Part shown: piece by piece, positions 24,994 through 31,994 of the stretch | Layout: each line of letters opens with the position of its first letter | Numbering within the stretch: the stretch's first letter is position 1 | Assembly (NCBI GenBank): GCA_027533425.1 | Contig: JAPZUD010000008.1 | Location: 62,001-126,000 of the forward strand | Length of the DNA stretch: 64,000 nucleotides | Direction of reading: 5' to 3' | Source of the DNA: Beijerinckiaceae bacterium | Lineage (GTDB): Bacteria; Pseudomonadota; Alphaproteobacteria; Rhizobiales; Beijerinckiaceae | The notes under the pieces: model-generated | What the model saw: the letters and a program-made list of their open reading frames with translations, nothing else | The model's database searches: none | What the model was told of the DNA's origin: nothing | Made by a program: the position numbers and the translations under genes

Positions 24994-26415
24994 TCAGGCA
25001 GCCCGGCTTCGGCCGGGCTTTTCTGTTGAGACCGCCGGCAGCGGGGTCGCGGGAATGCCGAGCTCGGTCTTCCATTCCGCGATGATCGTCGCGAGATCGG
25101 GAATCGGCTCGTCAAGCACGAGGCCGCGCTCGCGCAGGATACGGCGCTTCGGCGTGGCAGCTTCGGGCTCCGCCCGGACAATCTCCGCGACCAGCTTCTC
25201 ACCCTCGGCATCGAAGCCGCCGAGACGCAGGAGATCCTGCGCGTCACCGGGCATGCTGAGCGCCAGCAATTCGGATTTCTCCTGGCGGAGATCCTGCCGG
25301 AGGCTTTCTGCCCGGGCGCGGGATTCCTCCCGCATCGTCTGGGCCTCGAAACGCCGGAGCATGGCCATCAGCCGCACACCTTCTTCGCCGGCAATGTCGA
25401 TGCAGGCGCCTTGTGCCGCCCGGAGCACCGGCAGCGAGAATTCGGCCCGCCCTTCGCTGGCCGGCAGGCGCGCCGCCGCCATGATCGCGGCGGCCAGGAC
25501 AGGCTCGGCGAAGGCCGGCAGGCCTGCCCGCCTGAGCAGGACGAGGATCGAGGGCTCGGAGCGGCCGCGCAGCAGGGCCGAGACCCGGCTGGCCGGCACC
25601 GCGCAGAGGTCGGCCAGAGCCTGGGTGACCAGACCGAGGTCGCCGCCAAGGACGCTGCGCAGCAGCAGCGCGGGCGTCAACAGCCCCTGCTTGCGCAGAT
25701 GGGCCACGAAGGAGCCGACTTCGCCGGGGCTCTGCCGCGCCAGCGCGATCGTGCCGCTCTGGAGCGTATCGTCGAGCAGTCGGGCCTTCCGCCCGCCGGC
25801 CAGGAAACCACCCTCGGTTACGAACTGGCCGAGCCCCTCCGCCGTGCGCAGCATCAGCGCATGCCGCGCCGTGACGGGCAGGTCGGGGCGCGCCTGGACG
25901 ATCCTGCGGAATTTCGGCAGATGACCGAACGCCTCGATGAGGGCCAGCAAGTCCGCCTCGGCGATCTCGCTGGCGCCGTTTCCGGCCAGCGCGAACGCGC
26001 ACTCGGCATCTCGCCGGTGGATCAGCGCCTGCGCCACGGCACGGCTGACATCCTGCCGGATCGCAATCGCAACCAGCGCCTTGCGTTCCCCGGTCGTCGC
26101 GAGATCGACGAGATCGGCCTCGGTCAGCAGCGGCGAGCGGGCGATGAGCGGCGCGGAAACTTCCGCCTGGTCGGCGGCGAGGCCAAGAACAAGATGGCGC
26201 GGCGCTTCGCGGCTTTCGGCAAAGGCCAGCGCGAGGGCGCGGCGAACCATCGGCGACGGATCATCGAGCACAGAGGTCAGGGCGGCCTCCACAGCCTCCG
26301 GCGTGTCCTCGCCGAGCGCGCCGGCCTGCCACGCCTCGGCTAGCACTGTCGCCGCCTCGGCCCGCTCGCGGGCAGGCGCTTCATCCATCCAGCTCAGGAA
26401 CGATTTGACCAGCAT
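24994..26415 (-). CDS. DUF2336 domain-containing protein
   Basis: 473 aa, helical and Ala/Leu-rich, with HEAT-like repeats (SVLDDPSPMVRRALALAFAES and later LARSPLLTEADLVDLA-like units). It matches the alphaproteobacterial DUF2336 type, of unknown function, found near two-component genes. The start ATG at 26415 lies 9 bases after the stop of the lytic transglycosylase gene, so the two form an operon. Its last codons hold the terminator of the convergent receiver/Hpt operon. Confidence 0.8.
   Translation of the reverse strand: MLVKSFLSWMDEAPARERAEAATVLAEAWQAGALGEDTPEAVEAALTSVLDDPSPMVRRALALAFAESREAPRHLVLGLAADQAEVSAPLIARSPLLTEADLVDLATTGERKALVAIAIRQDVSRAVAQALIHRRDAECAFALAGNGASEIAEADLLALIEAFGHLPKFRRIVQARPDLPVTARHALMLRTAEGLGQFVTEGGFLAGGRKARLLDDTLQSGTIALARQSPGEVGSFVAHLRKQGLLTPALLLRSVLGGDLGLVTQALADLCAVPASRVSALLRGRSEPSILVLLRRAGLPAFAEPVLAAAIMAAARLPASEGRAEFSLPVLRAAQGACIDIAGEEGVRLMAMLRRFEAQTMREESRARAESLRQDLRQEKSELLALSMPGDAQDLLRLGGFDAEGEKLVAEIVRAEPEAATPKRRILRERGLVLDEPIPDLATIIAEWKTELGIPATPLPAVSTEKPGRSRAA
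25000..25022 (+). terminator. Rho-independent terminator of the receiver/Hpt operon, inside DUF2336 coding sequence
   Basis: GCCCGGC (25001-25007), TTCG tetraloop, GCCGGGC (25012-25018), then TTTTC. It lies about 40 bases after the Hpt stop and within the C-terminal codons of the opposite-strand DUF2336 gene. Confidence 0.75.
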
Positions 26416-26424
26416 GTTCTTGAC

Positions 26425-27555
26425 TCAACGCTTGGGAGAGGGAGGGGGCGGCGTCAGGTCGAGGGGACCTGTTCCCCCGAGATGGGCCGGACGCATCGGC
26501 GGCAGGGGCGCACGGACGGCCGGATAGGCCTGCGCCGGCTCGGCCGGCCGGGACAAAGCCTCGAAACCGGCCAGTGGCGAAGGCGGCTCGATATCGCTCA
26601 GGCGCTTGTCCACCGCCGCGATGATGGCCGCCTCGGCAGCGGCCACCTTCACCGGGTCCGCCCGCGGGAAGAAGGAGGGCGCGTTCGGGTTCATCCGGGA
26701 CTCGGCGACCGTGGTCCAGGTCTTGCGCAGATCGGCACCGGCCTGGCTGTTCGCCCCGGTGCGGAAGAAGCCGCCCACCGCCGCCGGGCTGGGCTGCGGC
26801 ATACCGGTGACCGTGGCGACGCGGGCCGGCGCGATGGCGAGCGGCGAACGGGTCGCCATTTCCGGCTCAGGCTGCATACCCGCCTGCTGCGTGGCCGGCG
26901 GCATGGTGGTTGTCGCACCGTCATGGAAGGAAACCAGCCGGGCATAGACCTCGCGGGTGGTACGGGCCCGGCCCTTCGGGTCGAAGAAGATGGAACGGTT
27001 CGCCGAAGCCGCTTCGGGGAAGGCGCTCGCGGCGGACCGTTCGGGGCTGCCATTGGCGAGGCCGATCAGCTCTTTCGCCCCGCCCGCCCCCATGAAATGG
27101 GCGATATAGAGTTCGCCGCCGGTCGGGTCCCGGCCGAGCGCATCCCGCAAGGATGCGCGGTTCTCGCTGGTGAAGACGCCGGCGAGCCGGGCGGAGAGGG
27201 TCGGGTCCTTGCGCAGGGCAAGGATCTGCTGGCGCATGTCGCCTTCCGGCACCACATAGCGCCCGGAGCTGTCACGCTGGATCGCGCTGGCCGCCTCGCT
27301 GAGCCCGAGATTGGGGCCCTCGCGTTTCACAAGGCCGAGCCAGGTCTGCTCGATGAACTGGAACAGGCCGGTCGCGCTAGAACTGGCGGCCTTGGCCTCG
27401 GGGTTGAGGTTGGATTCGCGCTTCGCCGTCTTGACGAGATAGTCAAAGGGAATGCCGGTCGCCTCGGAGGCCTGGCGCAGCGGCCGGGAAAGCGGATGCT
27501 CGCCTTGCACCTGCGGCACCGACTCCGTACGGTTCGGTGTGGTGAAAAAGAACAT
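26425..27555 (-). CDS. Lytic transglycosylase-like protein
   Basis: 376 aa. The SLT-like domain occupies residues about 25-185: catalytic Glu in KTAKRESNLNPEAKA (RESNLN), then SSATGLFQFIEQTWL and GELYIAHFMGAGGAKEL. The rest (200-376) is Pro/Ala-rich and probably disordered. No signal peptide is visible at the chosen start (MFFFTTPNRTE), so secretion may use another route. It resembles cytosolic-start transglycosylases near flagellar and regulatory genes of rhizobia. A 150-base gap separates it from the divergent MaoC-like gene. Confidence 0.82.
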   Translation of the reverse strand: MFFFTTPNRTESVPQVQGEHPLSRPLRQASEATGIPFDYLVKTAKRESNLNPEAKAASSSATGLFQFIEQTWLGLVKREGPNLGLSEAASAIQRDSSGRYVVPEGDMRQQILALRKDPTLSARLAGVFTSENRASLRDALGRDPTGGELYIAHFMGAGGAKELIGLANGSPERSAASAFPEAASANRSIFFDPKGRARTTREVYARLVSFHDGATTTMPPATQQAGMQPEPEMATRSPLAIAPARVATVTGMPQPSPAAVGGFFRTGANSQAGADLRKTWTTVAESRMNPNAPSFFPRADPVKVAAAEAAIIAAVDKRLSDIEPPSPLAGFEALSRPAEPAQAYPAVRAPLPPMRPAHLGGTGPLDLTPPPPSPKR

Positions 27556-27705
27556 GGCGCGGGTCCCTCTGCCGGAGATTCGCTTGCGCTCCGGCCCTCT
27601 TGAACTTTCTCCGTTTATGGTAAACCGCAGTTTAATTCGGGCGCAGAATTCTGTTCCGAATTGAGACGGACCCGCTTTTGACCTCTGAATTTCAAGGATT
27701 TTTGC

Positions 27706-28221
27706 ATGTCTTCCCCTTTTCCCGCGCCGACTCAGCCCTGGAGTCCGGGGACGCGCCATCCCCGCGGCGGCCGATTTTTCGAGGATTTCACCATTGGCGA
27801 GACCATCCGCCACGGGCTGACGCGCACCGTCACGCAGATGGACAACATGCTGTTTTCCAACATGACGCTGAACCCGCAGCCGCTCCATATCGATGCGCAT
27901 TTCTGCGCAACCGAAACCGAATGGGGCAAACCGCTGATGAATTCGCTCTTCACCCTCGGGCTGATGATCGGCATCTCGGTCAACGACACCACGGTCGGCA
28001 CCACGATCGGCAATCTCGGCATGACCGATGTGAAATTCCCCGCCCCGCTCTTCGAAGGGGATTCGGTGCATGTCACCACGGAGATCATCGCCAAGCGCGA
28101 GTCGAAATCCCGGCCCGATGCCGGTATCGTCGATTTCCACCACAGGGCCTACAAGCAGGATGGGACTTTGGTCGCCGAATGCCGCCGCCAGGCCTTCATG
28201 CGCAAGGCCATTCCCGGCTGA
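27706..28221 (+). CDS. MaoC-like dehydratase (hot-dog fold)
   Basis: 171 aa. GRFFEDFTIGETIRHG and the hydratase-2-like stretch NPQPLHIDAHF (Asp/His) with PLMNSLFTLGLMIG are typical of MaoC-like enoyl- or mesaconyl-CoA hydratases. Only 8 bases separate it from the CitE-like lyase gene, so they are co-transcribed, and the pair suggests C4/C5 acyl-CoA metabolism such as mesaconyl-/malyl-CoA or related side-chain oxidation. Substrate not determinable. Confidence 0.85.
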   Translation: MSSPFPAPTQPWSPGTRHPRGGRFFEDFTIGETIRHGLTRTVTQMDNMLFSNMTLNPQPLHIDAHFCATETEWGKPLMNSLFTLGLMIGISVNDTTVGTTIGNLGMTDVKFPAPLFEGDSVHVTTEIIAKRESKSRPDAGIVDFHHRAYKQDGTLVAECRRQAFMRKAIPG

Positions 28222-28229
28222 GAGGGTTC

Positions 28230-29108
28230 ATGCGTTCGCTGCTGTTCATTCCGGGGGATGACCCGAAGAAGATTGCCAAGGGTCTCGGCTCGGGCGCCGA
28301 TGCCCTGATCCTCGATCTCGAGGATTCCGTCGCCACGAGCCGCAAGGCCGAGGCGCGGGCGCTGGTGCGCGAAACCCTGCTGGCCCGCCAGCCCGGCCAG
28401 CCGCGTCTGGTTGTCCGCGTCAATGCCCTGCGCTCCGGCGATATCGCCGCCGATCTTGATGGCGTGATGCCCGGTGCCCCGGAGGCGATCATGCTGCCGA
28501 AATGCGAGGGCGGCGCCGATATCCAGCATCTCGGCGCGCTGGTTGCCGTCCGCGAGGCGGAAAACAATCTGCCCGATGGCGGCACGCGGATCATCGCCAT
28601 CGCCACCGAAACGCCGATCGCCCTGTTCCGGCTCGGCACCATTCCCGGCGCGAGCCAGCGGCTGGAAGGCCTGACCTGGGGCGCGGAGGATCTGGCCGGT
28701 GCCATCGGCGCGGAGCGCAACCGCGACGAAAACGGCTTCTATACCGAACCGTTCCGGCTGGCCCGCTCGCTCGCGCTCTTCGCCGCAGCGGCGGCAGACG
28801 TCGCCCCGATCGACACGGTCTCGGTGGATTTCCGCAATATGGAGGCCCTGCGCGCCGAATGCCTCGCCGCCCGGCAGGATGGTTTCACCGCCAAGATGGC
28901 GATCCATCCGGCGCAGGTGCCGGTGATCAACGAGGTTTTCACGCCGGATGCCGCCGCGATTGCCTGGGCGCAAAAGATCGACCGCTATTTTATCGAGCAT
29001 CCCGATGTCGGCGTGGTCGGTATCGATGGCCAGATGATCGACAGGCCCCACCGCGTTCAGGCTGCGCGCATCCTTGCGCGGGCCCGCGCTGCGGGAGTGT
29101 TGGGCTAG
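28230..29108 (+). CDS. CitE-like CoA ester lyase (HpcH/HpaI aldolase family)
   Basis: 292 aa TIM barrel. MRSLLFIPGDDPKKIAKG, LILDLEDSV (metal-binding Glu/Asp), IIAIATETP (acidic ligand) and LTWGAEDLAGAIGA are diagnostic of the CitE/malyl-CoA lyase group. Alternatives are L-malyl-CoA/beta-methylmalyl-CoA lyase, malyl-CoA thioesterase or citramalyl-CoA lyase. It forms an operon with the MaoC-like gene. Its stop shares CTAG with the convergent flavin reductase stop. Confidence 0.86.
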   Translation: MRSLLFIPGDDPKKIAKGLGSGADALILDLEDSVATSRKAEARALVRETLLARQPGQPRLVVRVNALRSGDIAADLDGVMPGAPEAIMLPKCEGGADIQHLGALVAVREAENNLPDGGTRIIAIATETPIALFRLGTIPGASQRLEGLTWGAEDLAGAIGAERNRDENGFYTEPFRLARSLALFAAAAADVAPIDTVSVDFRNMEALRAECLAARQDGFTAKMAIHPAQVPVINEVFTPDAAAIAWAQKIDRYFIEHPDVGVVGIDGQMIDRPHRVQAARILARARAAGVLG

Positions 29109-29707
29109 ACTGTCGGCCGTTCCAGCGAAAAGACGGATTCCACCGCCGCATATTCCATATAGCCCAGCCGGGCGAGATGGTTCATCGCCGAGGAATCCAC
29201 CTTGCCGTCGCGGATGAAGGCGTCGTCGATATGCACGCCGACCACCTCGCCGAGGACGAGGAAATACGGTCCCTCCTGCCCATCAAGGCCCTTGAGATTC
29301 TGGATCAAGGTCACCTTGCATTCGAGCGCCGCCGCGGCGCCCTTGACCCGGGGCGGCCGGACAAGGCGGCTCGGTTCCATCTCCAGCCCGGCCTTTTCGA
29401 ATTCGTTGACCCCGCGCGGATAGGGCGCGGAACTCTGGTTCATGGCCTCGACATCGGCCTTGATGACGATATTGCAAACGAATTCACGCGTTTCCGCGGC
29501 ATTGGCGGCACTGTCCTTCATGCCGGCCGACGAGAACCCGACAATCGCCGGCCTGTCCGAGAACGCGTTGAAGAACGAATAGGGCGCGAGATTGGGCACA
29601 CCGTCAGCCGAGACGGTCGAGATCCACCCGATCGGCCGCGGCGCGACGAGCGATTTGAACGGATCATGCGGCAGGCCGTGATTGCGCAGGCGCGGTTCGT
29701 AGAACAT
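29105..29707 (-). CDS. Flavin reductase-like domain protein
   Basis: 200 aa, FMN-binding split barrel. LVAPRPIGWISTVSADGVPNLAPYSFFN is the flavin-binding signature; FVCNIVIKADVEAMNQSSAPYP and HLARLGYMEYA complete the family pattern. These proteins reduce FMN with NAD(P)H, often for a partner oxygenase, but none is adjacent. The ATG at 29707 is the family start; a longer frame to 29749 exists. Confidence 0.87.
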   Translation of the reverse strand: MFYEPRLRNHGLPHDPFKSLVAPRPIGWISTVSADGVPNLAPYSFFNAFSDRPAIVGFSSAGMKDSAANAAETREFVCNIVIKADVEAMNQSSAPYPRGVNEFEKAGLEMEPSRLVRPPRVKGAAAALECKVTLIQNLKGLDGQEGPYFLVLGEVVGVHIDDAFIRDGKVDSSAMNHLARLGYMEYAAVESVFSLERPTV

Positions 29708-29837
29708 GGCAAACTCCTTGATGTTGCCGACCAGATGGTCGATTGCCACGCTTAAGGCAAGATCATGCGCACAAGCTGGTCAGGCTGGGTTGCGCAGGTG
29801 ACTTGCCTGCCCGCGCTCTCTGTCGGAAAAGCCTGTG

Positions 29838-30701
29838 ATGGATGTTGCCCGCCTGATTCCCCGCCTCCTGTCTCGCCGGCGCCTTCTGGCCGCCGGTGGC
29901 GTGCTCGCGGCCGGGCTCGTGCCGGCCGTGGCGCAGTTCACGCCGGGCCGGACGGGCATCCTCGCCCTGCGCGCCACCTATGGTGACCGGGGCGCCGAGA
30001 TCCCGGGCGATCTCGTCTGGCGCATCTACACGGTCCGCGGACCGGATGTGCAGCTCTACACCAAGGTGGAGACGCCCCGCCCGAGCCTTGTCCTGCCACC
30101 GGGTCAATATGCGATCCATGTCAGCCACGGACTGGCCACGGCCACGCGGGATCTCGCCCTGAGCGAGACCGGCTCGGTCGTGACCCTGCCGATCAATGTC
30201 GGTGCGCTGACCGTGAGCGGCCATCTCGGCGTGCCGGAGCGGCCGATCCCGCCGCAGCGGCAGAAGCTCTCGGTCTTCATTCCCACCGCCAACAATTCGG
30301 AAGGCAAGCTCGTCACGGATTCGCTGCGCCCGTTGACGCGGATCATGCTGCCCGAAGGCACCTACCACCTCGTCTCCACCTATTCGGGCTCGAATTCCGT
30401 TGTCCGGACCGATGTGCGCATCACGACCGGCCGCGTCACCGAGGCGGCGGTGAACCATCGCGCCGCGACGATGACGCTGAAACTCGTCCGCCAGCGCGGC
30501 GGCGTGGCCCTGGCCGGCGCCGAATGGACGATCGAGACCCCCGGCGGCGATATCGTGGCGGAGGCGGTCGGCGCCTTCCCGAGCGTCGATATCGGCGAAG
30601 GGACCTACAATGTCCTCGCCCGCCACAATGACCGCGAATATCGCGGCCAGATGAAGGTGGAGGGCGGCATCAGCCGCGATTTCGAGATCATCGTGGAGTG
30701 A
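29838..30701 (+). CDS. Exported hypothetical protein with repeated beta-sandwich segments
   Basis: 287 aa. SRRRLLAAGGVLAAGLVPAVA is a signal sequence with a Tat-like twin Arg. The mature protein is beta-rich with recurrent units (LPPGQYAIHVSHGLA, LPEGTYHLVSTYSGSN and IGEGTYNVLARHNDREYRG), each an EGTY-like turn as in carboxypeptidase-regulatory/PEGA-type sandwich folds. ATG 29838 is preferred over GTG 29835. The family is not recognised; a periplasmic structural or binding role is inferred. Confidence 0.65.
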   Translation: MDVARLIPRLLSRRRLLAAGGVLAAGLVPAVAQFTPGRTGILALRATYGDRGAEIPGDLVWRIYTVRGPDVQLYTKVETPRPSLVLPPGQYAIHVSHGLATATRDLALSETGSVVTLPINVGALTVSGHLGVPERPIPPQRQKLSVFIPTANNSEGKLVTDSLRPLTRIMLPEGTYHLVSTYSGSNSVVRTDVRITTGRVTEAAVNHRAATMTLKLVRQRGGVALAGAEWTIETPGGDIVAEAVGAFPSVDIGEGTYNVLARHNDREYRGQMKVEGGISRDFEIIVE

Positions 30702-30708
30702 CTCCACC

Positions 30709-30795
30709 GTCATGGCCGGGCTTGGCCCGGCCATCCACGACTTCGGTTGGATGGCAACAGTAAGTCATGGATGCCCGCCCCGAGGCGGGCATGAC
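30709..30795. repeat. Dispersed palindromic intergenic element
   Basis: Two hairpins: ATGGCCGGGC/GCCCGGCCAT (30712-30734) and ATGCCCGCC/GGCGGGCAT (30771-30792). The second sits in the larger palindromic context GTCATGG...CATGAC. The pattern is that of the mosaic palindromic repeats (RIME/REP-like) scattered in rhizobial genomes. It lies at the 3' end of the preceding gene and may act as a terminator or mRNA stabiliser. Confidence 0.65.
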
Positions 30796-30903
30796 AGGAA
30801 CAGCATGACCTGCCGGGGAAATCTTCCCCACCCCCTTCACTTCCCCCGAAAACTGGGCTCTGATCCTGCCGAAGCGCGAACGCGCGCCGGGCAGCCAGCC
30901 CGG

Positions 30904-30953
30904 ACCCCGCGAAGCGGCAAGAAAAACCTACCCCGCGAAGCGGCAAGGAAAAA
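30904..30953 (+). repeat. Tandem duplication of the leader before the Lrp-like gene
   Basis: ACCCCGCGAAGCGGCAAG followed by AAAAA at 30904-30926 is repeated at 30930-30953 with one extra G (AAGGAAAAA). Only the second copy has the AAGGA ribosome-binding core. A CGCGAAGCG dyad lies in each copy. Confidence 0.65.
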
Positions 30954-30955
30954 GC

Positions 30956-31192
30956 ATGCAGACCTTTTTTGTCCAGATCAAATGCAAGCTCGGCAAGACC
31001 TACGAGGTTGCCACCGCACTGGCTGATGCCGAGATCGCCTCGGAAATCTATTCCACGGCCGGTCATTACGACATTCTCGCCAAGTTCCACCTCGATGACG
31101 CGCACGATATCGGCCATTTCGTCGGCGAGAAGGTACAGACCCTGCCGGGCATCCAGGACACGCTGACGGTGATTACCTTCAAGGCGTTTTGA
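30956..31192 (+). CDS. Stand-alone Lrp/AsnC ligand-binding (RAM) domain protein
   Basis: 78 aa consisting only of the RAM domain of Lrp/AsnC regulators: FFVQIKCKLGKTYEVATALAD, STAGHYDILAKFHLDD and QTLPGIQDTLTVITFKAF. No HTH is present, so it cannot bind DNA by itself and probably acts as an amino-acid-responsive effector or partner of other Lrp proteins. AAGGA lies 7 bases before the ATG. Similar single-domain proteins are common in alphaproteobacteria. Confidence 0.87.
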   Translation: MQTFFVQIKCKLGKTYEVATALADAEIASEIYSTAGHYDILAKFHLDDAHDIGHFVGEKVQTLPGIQDTLTVITFKAF

Positions 31193-31215
31193 GGGGCGGG
31201 AGCGCTAGGAGTGTT

Positions 31216-31413
31216 CTAGCTCTCATCTCCGTTCCGCAAGAGACTGTCCAGAATTTCGGGCTTGATACGTCGGATCTTCTGTTCGACCCTTGGGTCATAG
31301 CTGCGATCATTCGGATCATGCCCGGGTTGCTTCTTTCGTGCATATTTCTTGATGAAGACATTCAGCTGTTCCGACTGAAGTGCCCGCTTTTCTTCTGAGT
31401 TGCGCTTCTTCAC
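31216..31413 (-). CDS. Small protein encoded downstream of a RelE-type toxin
   Basis: 65 aa, highly charged: a basic, helical N-terminus (KKRNSEEKRALQSEQLNVFIKKYARKKQ) and a second helix (RVEQKIRRIKPEILDSLLRNG). The start is GTG at 31413, overlapping the toxin stop by 4 bases (GTGA), so it is translated from the toxin mRNA. No recognised domain. It could be a chaperone-like or accessory part of the module, or a passenger. Confidence 0.6.
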   Translation of the reverse strand: MKKRNSEEKRALQSEQLNVFIKKYARKKQPGHDPNDRSYDPRVEQKIRRIKPEILDSLLRNGDES

Positions 31414-31694
31414 CTTCGCTCCTCCGCAGCCCGATACACCGCGTCCTTGTCGCGCTTGCCCACGGCGATCACAACCACAAGCACGTCCGTGTCGCGCACC
31501 TCATAAACCAGCCGCCATCCCGCCGCGCGCAGCTTGATCTTGTAGCGATTGGCACTGCCCGAAAGCCGCGAGGCCGGCACATGCGGATTCTGAAGCCGTT
31601 CGACCAGCTTGGCCTTGAACTGCGATCGGGTCTGATCGTCGAGCTTCTTCCATTCCTTCAGCGCGGGCGCAAGGAAGGCGAGTTCATAGGTCAT
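31410..31694 (-). CDS. RelE/ParE-superfamily toxin
   Basis: 94 aa. YELAFLAPALKEWKKLDDQTRSQFKAKLVERL, RLSGSANRYKIKLRAAGWRLVYEVRD and VVVIAVGKRDKDAVYR are the RelE/StbE pattern (basic RNase residues in the beta-sheet, C-terminal GKRDKDAVY). It would cleave mRNA on the ribosome. Its start overlaps the antitoxin gene by 11 bases, the normal order antitoxin-toxin. Confidence 0.9.
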   Translation of the reverse strand: MTYELAFLAPALKEWKKLDDQTRSQFKAKLVERLQNPHVPASRLSGSANRYKIKLRAAGWRLVYEVRDTDVLVVVIAVGKRDKDAVYRAAEERR

Positions 31695-31932
31695 CCAGCG
31701 TGACCCTGATCACGGCCTCGTCCTTGCGTGCATCGGCAATCGCATTGAGTTCGGCATCCTCAAGGCGGTCCATCATCGCCTCGAAGACCTCCGCCGGCAC
31801 GCAATAGAAAGCCGGCGCATTGCGGTTGAGAATGGCAACAGGCGCGCCTTCACCCGCCGCAACCGTTCCCATGGGGTCACGCTTGAGTTCCGTGATGCTG
31901 GCGGCGATACGAGAGAGTACGGCATTGGGCAT
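31684..31932 (-). CDS. Antitoxin, Phd/YefM/StbD type
   Basis: 82 aa. AVLSRIAASITELKRDPMGTV is the Phd/YefM-like N-terminal DNA-binding region, NRNAPAFYCVPAEVFEAMMDRLED the central part and the acidic C-terminus would neutralise the toxin. ATG 31932 has GGAGG five bases upstream; a GTG at 31938 overlaps that site and is unlikely. An inverted repeat upstream is the likely autorepression site. Confidence 0.88.
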   Translation of the reverse strand: MPNAVLSRIAASITELKRDPMGTVAAGEGAPVAILNRNAPAFYCVPAEVFEAMMDRLEDAELNAIADARKDEAVIRVTLDDL

Positions 31933-31946
31933 CAGCACCTCCGGAT

Positions 31947-31982
31947 GCGATCAAGAGTGCTTTTAATAGCACCTTTGATCGC
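31947..31982. promoter_or_regulatory. Inverted-repeat operator of the toxin-antitoxin operon
   Basis: GCGATCAA (31947-31954) pairs with TTGATCGC (31975-31982). Inside is a second dyad GTGC (31957-31960)/GCAC (31969-31972) around TTTTAATA, an AT-rich core that could be the -10 element. It lies 15 bases upstream of the antitoxin ATG, where antitoxin-toxin complexes normally bind. Confidence 0.6.
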
Positions 31983-31994
31983 ATCTTGAAAGCC

